Shown: piece after piece, positions 10,404-22,882 of the stretch
Layout: each line of letters begins with the position of its first letter
Position numbering within the stretch: the stretch's first letter is position 1
Assembly: GCF_014805625.2 (NCBI RefSeq)
Contig: NW_023998415.1
Location: 124,001-188,000 of the forward strand
Length of the DNA: 64,000 nucleotides
Direction of reading: 5' to 3'
DNA from: Glossina fuscipes
Lineage: Eukaryota; Arthropoda; Insecta; Diptera; Glossinidae
Translations under genes and position numbers: made by a program
The notes under the pieces: generated by a model
Seen by the model: only the letters and a program-made list of their open reading frames with translations
Databases searched by the model: none
What the model was told of the DNA's origin: nothing

Positions 10404-12490
10404 CAAGCTTTAAGGCAATTAATGTAGTTTTGTGCAAATCATAAACATCTAACTTAAGCAACACTAGAGAAAATCCACAAGGTAATCACACTATTACAAA
10501 TAACAAAAGTTTTTAATGTAGTCATTCCCGCATTAATTACTTAAACACACTACTACGCACATTTGTTATTCGCTATCCACATTTGAGCTTCTCCGTACGT
10601 AAATATTATCAAAAAGCTGAAGTCTATTTTTACTGCACTCGGGTAACCGGTCGAGACAAAAATTCTGTATAAAAATTGAATTCATTGTAAGGTCGATGTC
10701 ATGAAAACTGACTCGGAATTTGCAAAAATTAGCATATGCAAGTTAAAATGTCACGTAAAGCCGATCATTGAATATCTTATTTGGCTTCAGCTACTATAAT
10801 AAAAAGTTACAAATGCAATAATAGTGAGCTTTTGAAAACGTCTTAAATGTGTGTGAGAAAGAAATTAGCTGCAGTGGATGAAATTTAGTTATCTTTTTTA
10901 TGAAAGAAGTCATTATTCTTACGCCATGCATGATTACATTTGGGCGGGAAATTGACCATGACACCAACGGTTTACATATACATGGGTATGCTATATAAAA
11001 TTTCATTTCATTTATGACCAACTTGTATATACAATCTTTATATGGTTAACGGTTACGTTGGCTATGCATCGTTATCTGGCGACAACACAGCCTCAAATGT
11101 CACGAATTTGATGTAATATGCATAACACTTATTATTATGATGATTATGTTTTTGGCCTAAGTTTAAGCCTGCCGTTAATAACACCTTGCGTGCATTTAAC
11201 CATTATTTATATCGAATTTCGCAAACTAATCAGTGAACGTAACCAAGTAATATATTCATTGCTAATCAGCCCATACATATCCAATTATCGGAAAAAGCAT
11301 AATTATGGCATAAAGTATGACAATAAAACTCATGGATGGTGAATCTCTCTTCTAAAAATTACAATGTGTTTTCTTATAAGGGCTTATCAAAAAATGAGAA
11401 GTGGTCGAGAAAGTGGTGCGATCCAAACTATTTTCAATAGCGTTCATCCTTGGGCCAAAATACGTCAGCGCAACAAATTTCATCAAAGTCTCTTCTATTA
11501 GATGAACACACAAACAAAAAAGCACGCAAGGACACATAGGCAGACAAGGCAATATCCATATATTATTCTAAAAGACGGGTCTATCGTAAGTCCTTCTTGG
11601 GAAGAAGGTCACACTATAGTTTTGATGTATTTTAACGCACTTTCTAACTCATCCCGATTGGTTATGAGTAATTATGTCGATTATGAGAAAACGATCCTTG
11701 TGTATAAAGCGCTAAATTTATTATAAAAATTTTCAAATGACTAAGCCCATCCCAGATGCGTGAGGTATTTCAAAGGACAAATGATAAAATCTTGACATAG
11801 CAAAACAATTAACTTTTTATACCCTGCACCACCATTTTTAATAACACTTAATGTCATTTAAAACATATCAAAAATGTAAACTCGCTTTCTTTCCGTGAAA
11901 TTTTTCATAATGTTCTTTTTTTAATGTAGTTTTTTGCGAGTACCATGCGCACTTTACGTAGAGAATGAAAAAAAAAGACAAATATGGAAATTAAATTGGG
12001 ATCTGACCGAATTTTTTATATCCTCCACTTATCAATATGGAATATGCAGACTTATTGTTGCAGTTTATGAGTAACGATCAAAATATGCGTTAGTTACATT
12101 CCACATTACATTAAGTTTGTGCGGATGCATGTAACTCCCAACGGAACATAGGATAAATCCGTCTCTTATTACGCCGATCGATTCAGAACCATTTTTTAAA
12201 TTGATTTACGCTTGTCTGTCCATCTGAGGTAGGCAAACATGTTTTAAGAAAATAAATATATTCCCATCCTTGTGTGATGGGTATTAAAACAAACTTAAAT
12301 TTGGTTTTGGGCGGACTCTTTAACGCCAACCGAAATTTGTTTCCTTAGAAAATCGACTAATTTTCATGAGAACACAAATTATCAAATGCGATTTTCGTAA
12401 CAATATAAGCCGGTGTCAGCCACATTATAAATTCACCCGCATTAGATAACTTGTGCACGATAATACTTCGCAAAATATTATATACAAATT
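10404..12490. other. AT-rich intergenic DNA with a further repeat fragment
   Basis: No recognisable gene. Between about 11810 and 12250 there are pieces of the dispersed family (TATACCCTGCACCACC, TGACCGAATTTTTTATATCC, CTTGTCTGTCCATCTGAG). Confidence 0.45.
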
Positions 12491-12504
12491 AAAAGTCACG
12501 TCAT
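12491..12504 (+). repeat. Target-site duplication, left copy
   Basis: AAAAGTCACGTCAT, repeated without mismatch at 12674-12687 on the other side of the SINE. Confidence 0.95.
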
Positions 12505-12673
12505 CCGCCTAAGTGGCCGAAGTCGAGGAATCTCGACTAGCAACTCAATGGTCGTTGGTTCGAATCTCAAGTGCAGTAGAGTTTTTAATAAAAGCCGATA
12601 GCCTTAGATGTTAGTGCTTTAAGAGTTTAGTCTTACAATTTATTTCTCTGGCGCAATTAATAATAATAATAAT
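12505..12673 (+). mobile_element. tRNA-derived SINE, full length, with I-type LINE tail
   Basis: A 169-bp element between perfect 14-bp direct repeats. The head resembles a tRNA: TGGCCGAAGTCG at 12514-12525 fits the pol III A box, and GGTTCGAATCT at 12557-12567 fits the B box, with 31 bp between them. From AGCCGATAGCC at 12593-12603 to the end it parallels the 3' end of the I-clade LINE at 34778-34881: the same AGCCGATAGCC, then TTAGTGCT against CTAGTGCT, then TTTAGTCT, and finally a (TAA)n tail. Known LINE-dependent SINEs share such 3' tails with their partner, so the same LINE family probably retrotransposed this SINE. It has no protein-coding role. A related head occurs at 38689-38775 on the other strand. 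The perfect duplications suggest a fairly recent insertion. Confidence 0.9.
12514..12567 (+). promoter_or_regulatory. Internal RNA polymerase III promoter of the SINE (A and B boxes)
   Basis: A-box match TGGCCGAAGTCG (11 of the 12 positions of TRGYNNARNNGG) and B-box match GGTTCGAATCT. An intact B box is what permits transcription of such SINEs; activity is inferred. Confidence 0.75.
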
Positions 12674-12687
12674 AAAAGTCACGTCAT
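12674..12687 (+). repeat. Target-site duplication, right copy
   Basis: Identical to 12491-12504. Confidence 0.95.
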
Positions 12688-14024
12688 TTGTTACATCGCC
12701 TTGTATCCATAAGTTTGCTTGGCAAGAAATTCCTGCCGTATTTTAAATCAATCCAATTGATTTTGAAAACGTTTGATGCAAAAGTGTTCATGCTTTCAGT
12801 GTTCAGTTCAGGCTTCACTATTTTGAAGATTTTGAAGATTCTGATGATGTCTCTGATAATGCATAATTAAAATGAAATTAGACGCACGTTTCGTGAACTG
12901 ATTTGAACGACAGATGAAAATGACTGAAGCAATATACCAGTTATTGCTAAAATTGCTGCTTTATATATGAAAATTTACTTGTAACATATTATTTTAAAAA
13001 CATTTTATATGATTTTCTGTTATTTTTATTTCTTTATTTACTAGAAATTTTCATTCTCATGACACCAAAACCGAAAAAAAGATATATAGACAGGTGCAAA
13101 GGATGAAAGGAAAAATAAATTTACATTCCAAGGTTTTTTTTTTTATGTTTTAATCATCCTGTGTGTGCGCGCGCGTGTGAATATGTGTTTTTTGTATGTA
13201 CGGTGTGGGCTTGCTTATGTGTGTCAAATTATTCTACAATAACATTTTATTACGTTAACATTCATTATTTATTTGCTTTAATTTCAAAAAAACAAAAATT
13301 TTCACAGACGATATATATATACATATCAATGTATATATATATATACAGTTATACATATATATATATACTTATGTATTTATACACACACACACAATATATA
13401 TATAAATTTATATTACATATCAATATGTATATATATAATTATATATATATATATATATGTATATTTAAAATATACATATTTAAATAAAAAATAAGTCGAT
13501 ATCTTTTTTTTTTATTTTTGTTACACTATACCGAACATACATATTCATACGTGATGTCAGTGCAACACCATAAGAATATAAATATCTATACCATAACGTA
13601 AATAGAGGAGTCGCATAACTTACAAATATTTTTATTTTAAAAAATCATTTTAAAAGATGAATATATTACTCAACAATTTAAAAAAATGTAAACAAAACAG
13701 AAAATAAAGGTGTTTTTTAAGTGTCGAAGTTGCCCTCTTCAAATATATGACTACACATAAGAACTCCTAATATTTGGGAGTTAATAGTAGAGCGCAGACG
13801 TATGTGAATTTATATTTGTTACTATTTTTGTCTTTTTTGTTTTTTATTTTCTCTTCGTGTAAGCGTTTCATTTAATTTTCAGTTATTTGTGGTAAGAATC
13901 GTTGATTTGTTAATAGAAAAAAGAAGTATCGAAGTATTTTAAAATTTTATATCGTAACTCTGGCTCTGTACTCTCCCTGCCGATATGACCTATCCTCACC
14001 CAAATATAAAATTAATTATATGAT
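12688..14024. other. AT-rich intergenic DNA and 3' region of the MARCH6 gene
   Basis: Holds a long TA/CA-rich low-complexity block at about 13310-13465, which also creates a spurious open frame. The right part (about 13700-14024) probably includes the 3' UTR of the minus-strand ligase gene. Confidence 0.5.
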
Positions 14025-17000
14025 TTATAATAAATCATCCTCAACTAGATCTTGTACGAGTTGTTGCCTTTCAACTTCTTGCCGTCGTCGTCGTTCTAAT
14101 TCTGCTTGCTCTACGATGTTTGCTATAGGTACTTGCTCCTGTTCTTCTTGGGTTTCCTGCAAGTCACTAGTATCTGTTCCTTGATTTTTTTTTCGATGCT
14201 CATAATTAACTAAACGTTGACCGACCAAATATTTGTCCACTTTGATAGCGACATAGAGCTTTTTAAACTGTCGAACTTGGAAATCAACAATGGCTACAAC
14301 CCCAATTGTTGAGAAAAATACAGGATATATAAAGTGTTGAACAATTAGCTGATTCCAAGGATCTTTGCAGAAGAGAGGTAAAATTGAATGAGCCAATATG
14401 TATGGTATAGCTAAAGCTAAACCGAAACAGGTGATCACCGGCATTGCCAATTCTTCAATTAGAAATTTCAAGTCAATATCACGCAGACCGTCGCGGTAAG
14501 CTCGTTCTAAAGCACGTTTTAAATGCCAGTCGGGTCCCATGAATGTCAAAGCGACAGCAATCTTTGTATATAAAACGCCAAGAGCCCAATCCTGCCAGAT
14601 AAAATAAATCGGAGTCTGGCGCATACCTACTCTTAGCGGTATTACCACTACCAATTCTAAAAGTAAGCCGAAAAGCAATGGTATAACACCCAACATTAGA
14701 ACTATAATCAAGACGGGTAAAGCGTATGAGGCTCCAACGCGTAACCAATGTTTAAATTTGTCTATAACAGCCGCGCGACCCTGAGGCAGTAAGGTTGCTG
14801 CTATAGCTATTCCACGTGTTATAAGCCAGCACAGATACGTACCCAAAGCTGAAGTGTACAATTCATGTGGTCTAGCGGTAATCTCAGTTGTCTGTACTAC
14901 AACTTGCGTGCTAATGCTGCCGACCGCCCATAAAGACATTACCTGACGACCTATCCAAATGGGTACGGTAAGCGTAATTAATGAAGCCACCACTAATGAT
15001 ATACACATGAAAAACATTAAGCCACATAAACGCAGAACGAAAAAGGTTGGTTTAAAGTAGGGTTGGAAAGCTACCGGTACATCCCTCTGTATCATAGCCT
15101 GATGAGCAGCCGCCAAATTACGTTCCGCCTGCGGATGTAATGCGGGTAATGGACGTATAACGGCAACTCGGGCTGGGCGTTCTGCAGCTCCATTAGCTTC
15201 ATTCTCAATTCCAACATTTTCTGCTGCAATGTCTCCAACGTTCGCTACATTTTCGGGTTCAATGTTATTACGATCCGATGGAGTTTCTGGATCAACACCC
15301 AATAAATAGCTTCGTATACCCAAAACCCAAGACACACATATGCACCAAACTCTTAATAATTTCTTTAACCAAACACGTGTATGCGACTGTTCAAAAAAGC
15401 CAGGTAAGATAACCTACAAAAACTGTTCTTGTAGAAGCTTACAAGTTAAATATAAAAAAAACTTAAGGTACCTGCAGCAATAGCAATTGCAAACTCAGTT
15501 CATTAACCTCAGAGTCGCCAGATAAAGTATAGGGTAAAAATGAAGGCCATAAGGTTTTCAAAATACGTATAGGCACCCAAAGCATTAGTAAAACGACCGA
15601 CCCAAAAATCATTGCAGACGAAATTAAACGTCGTACATGTTTCAATATCGGTAAGTGAATCATTTCCTAGCAAACCAAGATTAAATATATAAATTAAGTA
15701 ATAAGAAAACTTGCATTGGCAATTCACCTGTATGGGACTGAAATCCGGATCGTTGAGATTACGTAAAAACCACAGAACGCCTGGACGTAAAACTTCTCTT
15801 AGCAATGAGATGAAAGCAGCAAAATAATACACATAAACCATTCCGAACATCCAGTGTACAAATAAGGATGTGGCAGGAGCTGCCGAAAAGCTTACCTTAC
15901 GGTCTTTAAGTCTAAATAGAGTAAAGAATTCTTATTGTTATACAAATGCATGCTGTTTAAAAACTTACGTTGCATCGAACAATGGCAGAGAACAAATGTC
16001 CAACCACCAACCACATATTAAAGGCAATACACCAATTTCCACGACCGACAACAACGACACTTTTACTACAATATAACATAAACCAATCAAGTTGCGGACT
16101 CTTCTCATGTGAAATGCCTTAGCTAAGAAGTGTAACACCACCAGTATGTGGCCGATGAAACAATAACCGAACAGTGTAGTAATAAGACCATGAAAATGTA
16201 ATAAGGGCTTGTCTGGATGCAGAAGATCTAACGAACTTAAAATGAAGTGTCCGATGCAGTAAGGACAAAACGCAAAAGCAAATATCAGCATTATATTCAA
16301 TGAAATAATCCAAAAGACATGCTCCAGAAATACTAAAGAGCCATCTAAGCCTAATAAACGTTCCCACGTAAGATCTTCAGCAGCACGGTCCCATTCCATG
16401 GGATTCCAGTTGGGTTCATCGTTGTCATTGTCATTTTCCGCTGCATTGACAACATTATTATTATTGTTGTTATTAATGCCAGCTAAAGCGGGGGGCAATT
16501 GTACCCCGAAGTCTAAGGGAACATCGCCCTCATTTTCATTTGGATCAGCTGCTACAGGCGGAGCAGCGTTATTAATTGGCTCTACTAGGAGAGCACCATC
16601 GTTGTTGTTATTATCGTTTTGTGGATGTAGGGGTGGAACATCACCTATATTATCTCTGGCCGGATAATAAACGTCGTCTGCTTCAGCTGCTTCTTCCAAT
16701 ACTTGATTGCGAACGCCATCACCTCCAGCTCCTTCCTCTACATGTGCCACTGCAATGTCTCTGGCTATGGGTGGTATGCCCACAACATCATCTTCGACTT
16801 CATTGTTGGGCCCTGCTGCCGGACCATCGTCTCTTTCCAGCCAGTCCGGCCCTCCACCCATTAAAATCTGCTCTCGCAACCAAACTAAACCGATAAATGA
16901 TAATAAAGTACAGGTTACGACAAAACACCCTCTAAACACATCCGGAGCAAAGTTTTCCGTTGAAAAAACATCAAATGGTAGTGAAAGAATCATATCGAAA

Positions 17001-17371
17001 GAAGACGCCCGAAAAAGATAACGATAAGTGCGATAGGCTGACAATGGCACCACTACAAACCAAGCCGTACCCACTAACGAATAATGAGCCCAGGACTTCG
17101 CCGCTTTTGCTATAGCTGTTAACAAACCACCAATCACGTCGCGTAACGGTAACACTCGTGGCATATCGGGCGAATAAATAGGCTGGAAGCTGAACCGATG
17201 ACCGCATAGTTCACAGTATTCTTTGTGCGAATAGCGCATCCATTGCATTAAACAATCTTGATGTATGTATTTAATGCTACCCGTACACACGCAAGGATAG
17301 AAAAGCGGACGATCCGATTGTGCTTCACAACGACATACTCGACAAATGTCACCTTGCGATATATCATCCAT
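14025..17371 (-). CDS. MARCHF6: ER membrane E3 ubiquitin ligase, MARCH6/Doa10 (TEB4) homolog
   Basis: RING-CH ubiquitin ligase of the endoplasmic reticulum that marks misfolded and short-lived proteins, including sterol-pathway enzymes in other animals, for degradation. Four coding exons with consensus splice sites: 17371-15969, 15911-15728, 15666-15472, 15413-14025, joined in frame into about 1056 residues, near the Drosophila family length. Residues 10-56 form a C4HC3 RINGv (C10, C13, C27, C29, H37, C40, C53, C56; motif DICRVCRCEAQ). Many hydrophobic segments follow, as in the 12-14 helix family. Between them, residues about 175-335 are acidic and Asn-rich. The C-terminus is charged and Gln/Glu-rich. 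The start ATG leads straight into the RING, as in relatives. It is divergent from the thioredoxin gene (about 1.3 kb between starts). Family identity is secure; substrates are not known from the sequence. Confidence 0.95.
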
Positions 17372-18691
17372 TGTAAATAAAGCAATGAATCGTATACAAG
17401 AATCTTCAAAATTTTAACATTAGATATCTCAAAAAATGACCTAACAAATCCTAATTGCAGTTCTCAAAGCGTTTTAATAAATTTTCTGGATCTTCTTAGA
17501 AACAAAAAAAAATTGTTATTACAACACGTCAATTAGAATAGCTCAGCTGTTCGTATCCGTACTTCATCTTTATTTGTTCTGGGCAGGACTGCCAATTTAC
17601 AATTTCAACATATTATTATTGTTACAATAATGTTGCCAGAAGTGAACGCTTTCCCGTAGGGAGATGACTGCACGGTGAAATGTTTTTGCAATTCCAACTT
17701 CAAATTCAATTTTTATTCCAAATGGACAATCTAAAGCAGTCTATTTCCTGAAAACGTCGGGTGCACGTAGTGATTTGCGTTACTTTCTTTTCAATTTTCA
17801 AAACATTAACCAAACGTAGTTTACATGGTAGGCGATCTCAAATTCCTCTCAAATTCGAAAAATTTATACATTCCCATTAATATTTCCAACATCCAACCAA
17901 AATGAATTAATTATCTTCTGTCTGCATTATTTTATTAATTAGGAGTTTTATTGTTTTCTCATAAATAATGTGTATATAAATTCTTTGCAGTATTTCAATT
18001 TACTCCCGTTTCGTTAACTTAAGTTTTAATTCTGATAAGTTACTTTGCGTAAACGTCCTAACTTCTCATGTTTTCTTTGTACGAATCTACTACCTAACCC
18101 ATAGTCTTTTCTGTCATTTTCTATACTTACTTTTATGGCTACTACATAAACGTACACTAATGCTTCAAGAATATGTAAATTATTGTCAACTGCGAAAAAA
18201 TAAGCATTGAAAAAAGTTTTGATAATAATAGGTATTTTTATTTTTCCTAACACCAAACATATTTTTCTTCGTTATTCTTACGAATGGTTAGGTATATGCA
18301 GCAGTAAATAGATCGAGTACTCAATTTATTATTGTTTCCTCACGAAATTTGGAAACGTTTTACGCTAAAACTAGAGGTGAAGTAAAACTTCGAAAATCAA
18401 CAAATTTAAGTAAATTAAAATAAGAAGTGAATTAAAAATAAACAAAGCCACTCTTAGCAAAACAGGATAAAATTTAAAAATTGCTTATTTGAACATACTG
18501 CAAATAAGTTCGTTTTGTATAAGTGTGGCATTGATTAAACAAACAAACGTAATACCGATATTAAAGTCATATTTTTTAATTAAGTCTCTTAGAATTGAAA
18601 AGTGAACTTATTTCAAGAGGGATTTGGAAAAATAATTTGCAGTAGCCTTTAAATAAAATAAAAATTTTTTTGGAAGAATTTGTACTCCAAT
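17372..18691. other. Divergent intergenic region between MARCH6 and thioredoxin genes
   Basis: Should contain both 5' UTRs and promoters. It is AT-rich; I found no convincing core promoter element and no other gene. The small minus-strand frame at 18026-18256 has no support. Confidence 0.5.
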
Positions 18692-19202
18692 ATGTTGAGC
18701 ACACATATATGTCGTACTAACGCTCGCCGTGCATTTGGTCAACTTGTATGCATGCGACGTCACTTTGGAACCACATTAACCAAAAAAGAAATTTTCCAAG
18801 TGCAGAGTACCGAAGACTTTGAACAAAAAGTTAAAAAAAGTGATAAAGTAGTCATTGTGGATTTTTTCGCTACGTAAGTCCTAGGTTTATGATGAAATTC
18901 TATGTTATATAATGTGAACGCAATTTTTTACCTTTTGGTAATTTCATGTATTAAGATGGTGTAATCCTTGTAAAATGTTAACGCCTCGTCTAGAATCGAT
19001 TGTTGGCGAGAAGGCTGGTAGTGTTAAACTGGCAAAAGTTGATATCGATGAGCATAGTGATTTGGCTTTAGATTACGAAGTGGGTGCTGTACCCGTTCTT
19101 ATGGCTATGAAAAATGGCAAAGTAGTGAACCGCATGATTGGCCTACAAGATACTGATAAACTGCGAGCTTGGATTGAGAAAACGGTAGCTGAAAATAAGT
19201 AA
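18692..19202 (+). CDS. TXN2: Mitochondrial thioredoxin (TXN2-like; Drosophila CG8993 type)
   Basis: Small dithiol-disulfide oxidoreductase that keeps matrix proteins reduced together with thioredoxin reductase and peroxiredoxin. Two exons, 18692-18873 and 18956-19202, spliced at GTAAGT and TTAAG, encode 142 residues. The first ATG (18692) gives an N-terminus rich in Arg and without acidic residues (MLSTHICRTNARRAF), a typical mitochondrial presequence. The active site is W62-C-N-P-C66, with Asn in place of the usual Gly; I recall the same WCNPC in the Drosophila CG8993 protein. The cis-Pro loop AVPVL and the GLQD turn are present. The intron splits the Thr codon just before the active-site Trp. 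It converges on mRpL23, the stop codons being about 210 bp apart. Confidence 0.93.
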
Positions 19203-19411
19203 TAACATGCATCACTAATGAAAGTGAGTTTAACATTTGTCTAGAACAGAGGAGAAAATTGCAAAAAAGCTTTAATTGTTAAAATTGATTTTGGTGGCCA
19301 ATTCTTATATTCTTTCGTATTATAAAAAATGAACAATATTTGTGTATATAAAATTTGTTTTATTTTTAAGTATTTTAATTTCATTGCTTAGGTGCATTAG
19401 AATCTATAAAA
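19203..19411. other. Convergent 3' region of thioredoxin and mRpL23
   Basis: Short shared 3' flank. An AATAAA on the minus strand at 19364-19359, about 50 bases past the mRpL23 stop, is a good poly(A) signal for that gene. Confidence 0.5.
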
Positions 19412-19918
19412 CTAAATCGAAAACCATCCCGGCGTGCCTGGTCGCTTCTTATTACGTTCCAAAAACTTCTTGAAACCTTGTTTTGTGTCCTCTAAAGATT
19501 TCTCTTCCGACTTTTGGGCTTCATCCTTCTTTACAAACATGTCGGGAAAAGTGAATTCTACATTTTTAGGCTAAGTACGAAATAACATTACTTTTAATAT
19601 TGGACAACGGTATATCTTACTTACCATTGTTACATAAGCTATCTTCACGTCATCATTTTTGGTCACATACCCATAGACTTGATCACGTTTTGTAGAACCC
19701 ATTTCTATGCGTGTCCGCACGTCGACTACGGGTAACTTGTAAATTTTTTCCAAATAGTTTTTAACATCATACTTAGTCATTTCCATAGATACCGAAAACG
19801 TTACTATATTCTTTGGTTGTTCGTCGCGGGAACGAATTAACTTCATCCAGAAATTCGGTAAAAATACACGCAATTGTGGATTACCACGTTGGTAGATAGG
19901 ATACCATCGAGTGGACAT
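19412..19918 (-). CDS. mRpL23: Mitochondrial large-subunit ribosomal protein uL23m
   Basis: Component of the mitochondrial 39S ribosomal subunit, located near the exit of the polypeptide tunnel. Exons 19918-19625 and 19570-19412 are joined across a 54-bp intron (GTAAGT...TTAG) in phase 0 and encode 150 residues, the size I recall for the Drosophila protein. The L23 fold is suggested by NIVTFSVSMEMTKYDVKNYL and by KLPVVDVRTRIEMGSTKRD; the C-terminal extension ends NKKRPGTPGWFSI, characteristic of the mitochondrial form. It lies head to head with the NOM1 gene, 234 bp between start codons, so a shared bidirectional promoter is likely. Basic composition fits an RNA-binding ribosomal protein. Confidence 0.93.
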
Positions 19919-20152
19919 TATTAAAGTTTTTAATTAATTTACAATGGCCAAAAGTGACTAAATAAATAACAACTCCAAACTTCCTGAATAAATTTGGACA
20001 ACTTTTATTGTAATCAGAGTTGTTCAAAAAATTGGTTTGCAAATATTTATTCAAACAAGCCTGTCTTTAGCAAATTTTGCGTAACACATGGTATATTTGG
20101 AAGTTAATTTTGTGTATAATTAGATTTAATTAAAATTGAATTTTGTTTTAAA
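19919..20152. promoter_or_regulatory. Putative bidirectional promoter, mRpL23 / NOM1
   Basis: Only 234 bp separate the two divergent start codons, so both transcription start sites must lie here or overlap the 5' UTRs. No TATA box or named motif could be assigned with confidence. Confidence 0.5.
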
Positions 20153-22811
20153 ATGGTGAAAGTTCATAAGAAAAAACTAAAAATTAAGTCTTTTCCAATA
20201 AAGCTAACACGCAAAGAAATTCGTAAACAGAAAAAGATAGAGAAAAAAGAAAACAAACGTTTATTTTTTTCCAACAATGAACCTGAAATAGCGAGGAAAA
20301 TATTGTTGGTAAATGGTAAACAGCAGCGAGATAACAAAAAGCAAGCGAAAACGAAGGCTGCAGAAAGTCTAGCTATGAAAGCTAATTTCGAGAGAGTAGA
20401 CTTGCCCACCGATGAAATTTTGAATTCAGATTTTTCCAACGGAGAAGCTCATTCTCGTTGGTCCCATGTTGCGAAACAGAGCCAAGACGAAAAGGACTTA
20501 CACCGGAAAAAACCGAAGGCTTCTACAGTAGGTCGCCTCGACATCGAAGAGCAACATCGTAGGGAATTGAAAAGGAAAAGCAATTTAGAATCCGAGGCTC
20601 GCAAAAGACGTATCAAGCAATTGAAATTGGAAAATGAGGAAGAAGATAAACTGATAACTAAGCTTGAAAAGAAGTTGAAATTAAATAAAACTAAATGCAA
20701 GAAACGGTTAGTGCGTAAAATATTTAGCGACGGCTTAGATTTCGCTTTAGAATTGTGTTTCGACGATGAGGATGAACAAAGCAAGAAGCCCCGAGCATCT
20801 CAAGATACAAACAAAAGTAAACTATTCACAGAGCGTAGCTGGAGTGATGAGGAGCAAGATGAAGAACGTTTTAACACCACATTCGGTAATGCCGATGACG
20901 TTGGAAGTGAACGCTATAATAACTGCGTGGGTAACGAAGCTGAAGAAAGTGATAGCTGCTGCGATATATACACTTGCAAAGATGAAGAAGAATTAGAAGA
21001 GAAACGTATGTTTTATTTACCCACTTTATAAATTGATATTGTCATTTTTTTTTAATTCGAATCCCGCTTTCGTTTGTTTTTTATTTGTTAACATTCCCAT
21101 TCTTTCAATTATTTGGCTGGCTTGATTTACATTTCCTGTTTTTCCAGATCAAGAAGATATCTATGGCCGCAAACGTGACAAGGATGGGAATATAATAAAA
21201 GATTTACAGCAAAATGCGCGAAAGTATATACCACCGCATCAGAGAGGTACTACGTCAGCCAAGATAGATAAAAAAGAATCAGAATTATTGGATGGTTTGC
21301 ATCGTCAATGCAAAGGTTTATTAAATCGTTTATCGGAAACTAATCTTTATAAAATATCTGTGGCTTTCGAAAAGTTGTACATGAACAACTCTCGTTCCCA
21401 CATGAATGAAACGTTAAACAAATTATTGCAAAGCGTCCTAATCGGTCGAGTGCTATCTAATGAGAGATTGGTTCAAGAACACATGGTTCTCTTAGCATAT
21501 TTGCATGCACACATTGGCAGTGAAGTTGGTGCATACTTTCTGCAAATATTTATCGAAAAATTTGACCAGCTACTTAAGGAATCGGATGACTTCAGCATCG
21601 AAGATAAGCGCCTTAATAATATATTGTTGATTTTAAGTTATATGTACGTCTTAAAGATTTTTGAGTATAACTTGTTCTTGCAAATTATAGAGAGATTATC
21701 AGGTCAATTAAGCGAAAAAACAATTGAATGTTTGCTGTTAATCTTTCAGTCAGTTGGATTTAAATTACGCAAAGACGATCCATCGGCCTTCAAACAGATG
21801 ATGTTAGATGTGCGATCAAAAATTTCCGCAGCTCCTTTGGAATTAAAGGAAAATCTACGCCTTAAGTTTATGGTTGATATTCTTAATGCAGTAAAAAATA
21901 ATAACGTGAGAAAAATACCTAAATTTGATCCAGAAATGCATGAAAATCTTCGCAAGAAACTAAAGGCTATGTTAAGAAATGACAAATACGTAACCACTTT
22001 AAATATTGCCTTAGATGATTTATTAAAAGCCAACAGCGTTGGAAAATGGTGGATTGTCGGCTCGGCTTGGTCAAACGATATCAATGAAATATCAAACGTC
22101 GAAAAAAGCAAGGCTAATGATATGAGGAAGGATAGTAACGGCAAGGAAAGATTTTCAGAGAAACTTTTAGCTTTAGCCAAGCAGCAGAAAATGAATACAG
22201 AAGAAAGACGTAACATATTTTGCATAATAATGAGCGCTGACGACTGTATGGATGCTTTCGAGATTTTACGTTTGTCCATTAAGGATCAAAGATCAATCGC
22301 TTATGTTATCATACATTGCTGCCTAAATGAAAAATCATCTAATCCTTATTATGCTCACTTAGCTTTGAAATTCTGCCTCTACGATCGTAAATATCAGTTA
22401 GCTTTCCAATTCGCATCTTGGGATCGTATAAGTGATATTGATGCTTTGAATACAGCCCAATTACGCAATTTGGCCCAATTTTTGCAGCATCTTATACTAC
22501 ACGGTGGGCTGCAGTTATCAACATTGAAAGTGATAGACTTTTTACAATTGAATAAACGAAACTTTGTATTAATGAGAGACATATGCAAACATTTGTTGTT
22601 GACCAAGGACGAGCAGAAGCTTTATCAATCGTTCGAAGTTTTAGCTAAAAATGATAAATTACGACACTTCAAGCAAAATATGAGTCTCTTTTTGCATCAC
22701 TTCCTACTCAAGGAGCAAGGCAATACTCTAAAATTAAGCGACGAGCAATTCGATTTAATGAAACAAAGAATTGAGTATATTGACAAATTATTAGTGTATG
22801 TTGATTTATAA
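20153..22811 (+). CDS. NOM1: Nucleolar MIF4G and MA3 domain protein, NOM1/Sgd1 homolog
   Basis: Nucleolar protein needed for small-subunit ribosome biogenesis; in relatives it binds and targets protein phosphatase 1 and partners an eIF4A-type helicase. Exons 20153-21005 and 21148-22811 (GTATGT donor, TTTTTCCAG acceptor) encode about 838 residues, close to human NOM1. The N-terminal third is Lys-rich and charged (KLTRKEIRKQKKIEKKE). The conserved linker EDIYGRKRD...KYIPPHQR opens exon 2. The MIF4G domain starts near residue 334 (LHRQCKGLLNRLSETNLYKI), and an MA3 domain follows near residue 630 (RRNIFCIIMSADDCMDAFEI). The start has an AAAATG context. It is divergent from mRpL23 and convergent with the WKF-domain gene, only 71 bp between stops. 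Confidence 0.93.
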
Positions 22812-22882
22812 TAAGTAATATTAGACAAGAGAAGAAATGAAAAATTGTAATGTGTTTCATTCATATTAATGGTAAAAAAAAA

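Noticed and set aside
12505..12580. Possible tRNA gene
   Set aside because: A and B boxes are present, but the segment does not fold into a normal cloverleaf by eye. It continues into a LINE-like tail and is bounded by target duplications, so a SINE fits better.
13161..13487. 108-codon frame rich in Tyr and Ile
   Set aside because: Produced by a TA/CA low-complexity tract.
16398..17021. Leu/Ser-rich plus-strand open frames
   Set aside because: Antisense readings of the acidic Asn-rich segment of the MARCH6 gene; no start or splice context.
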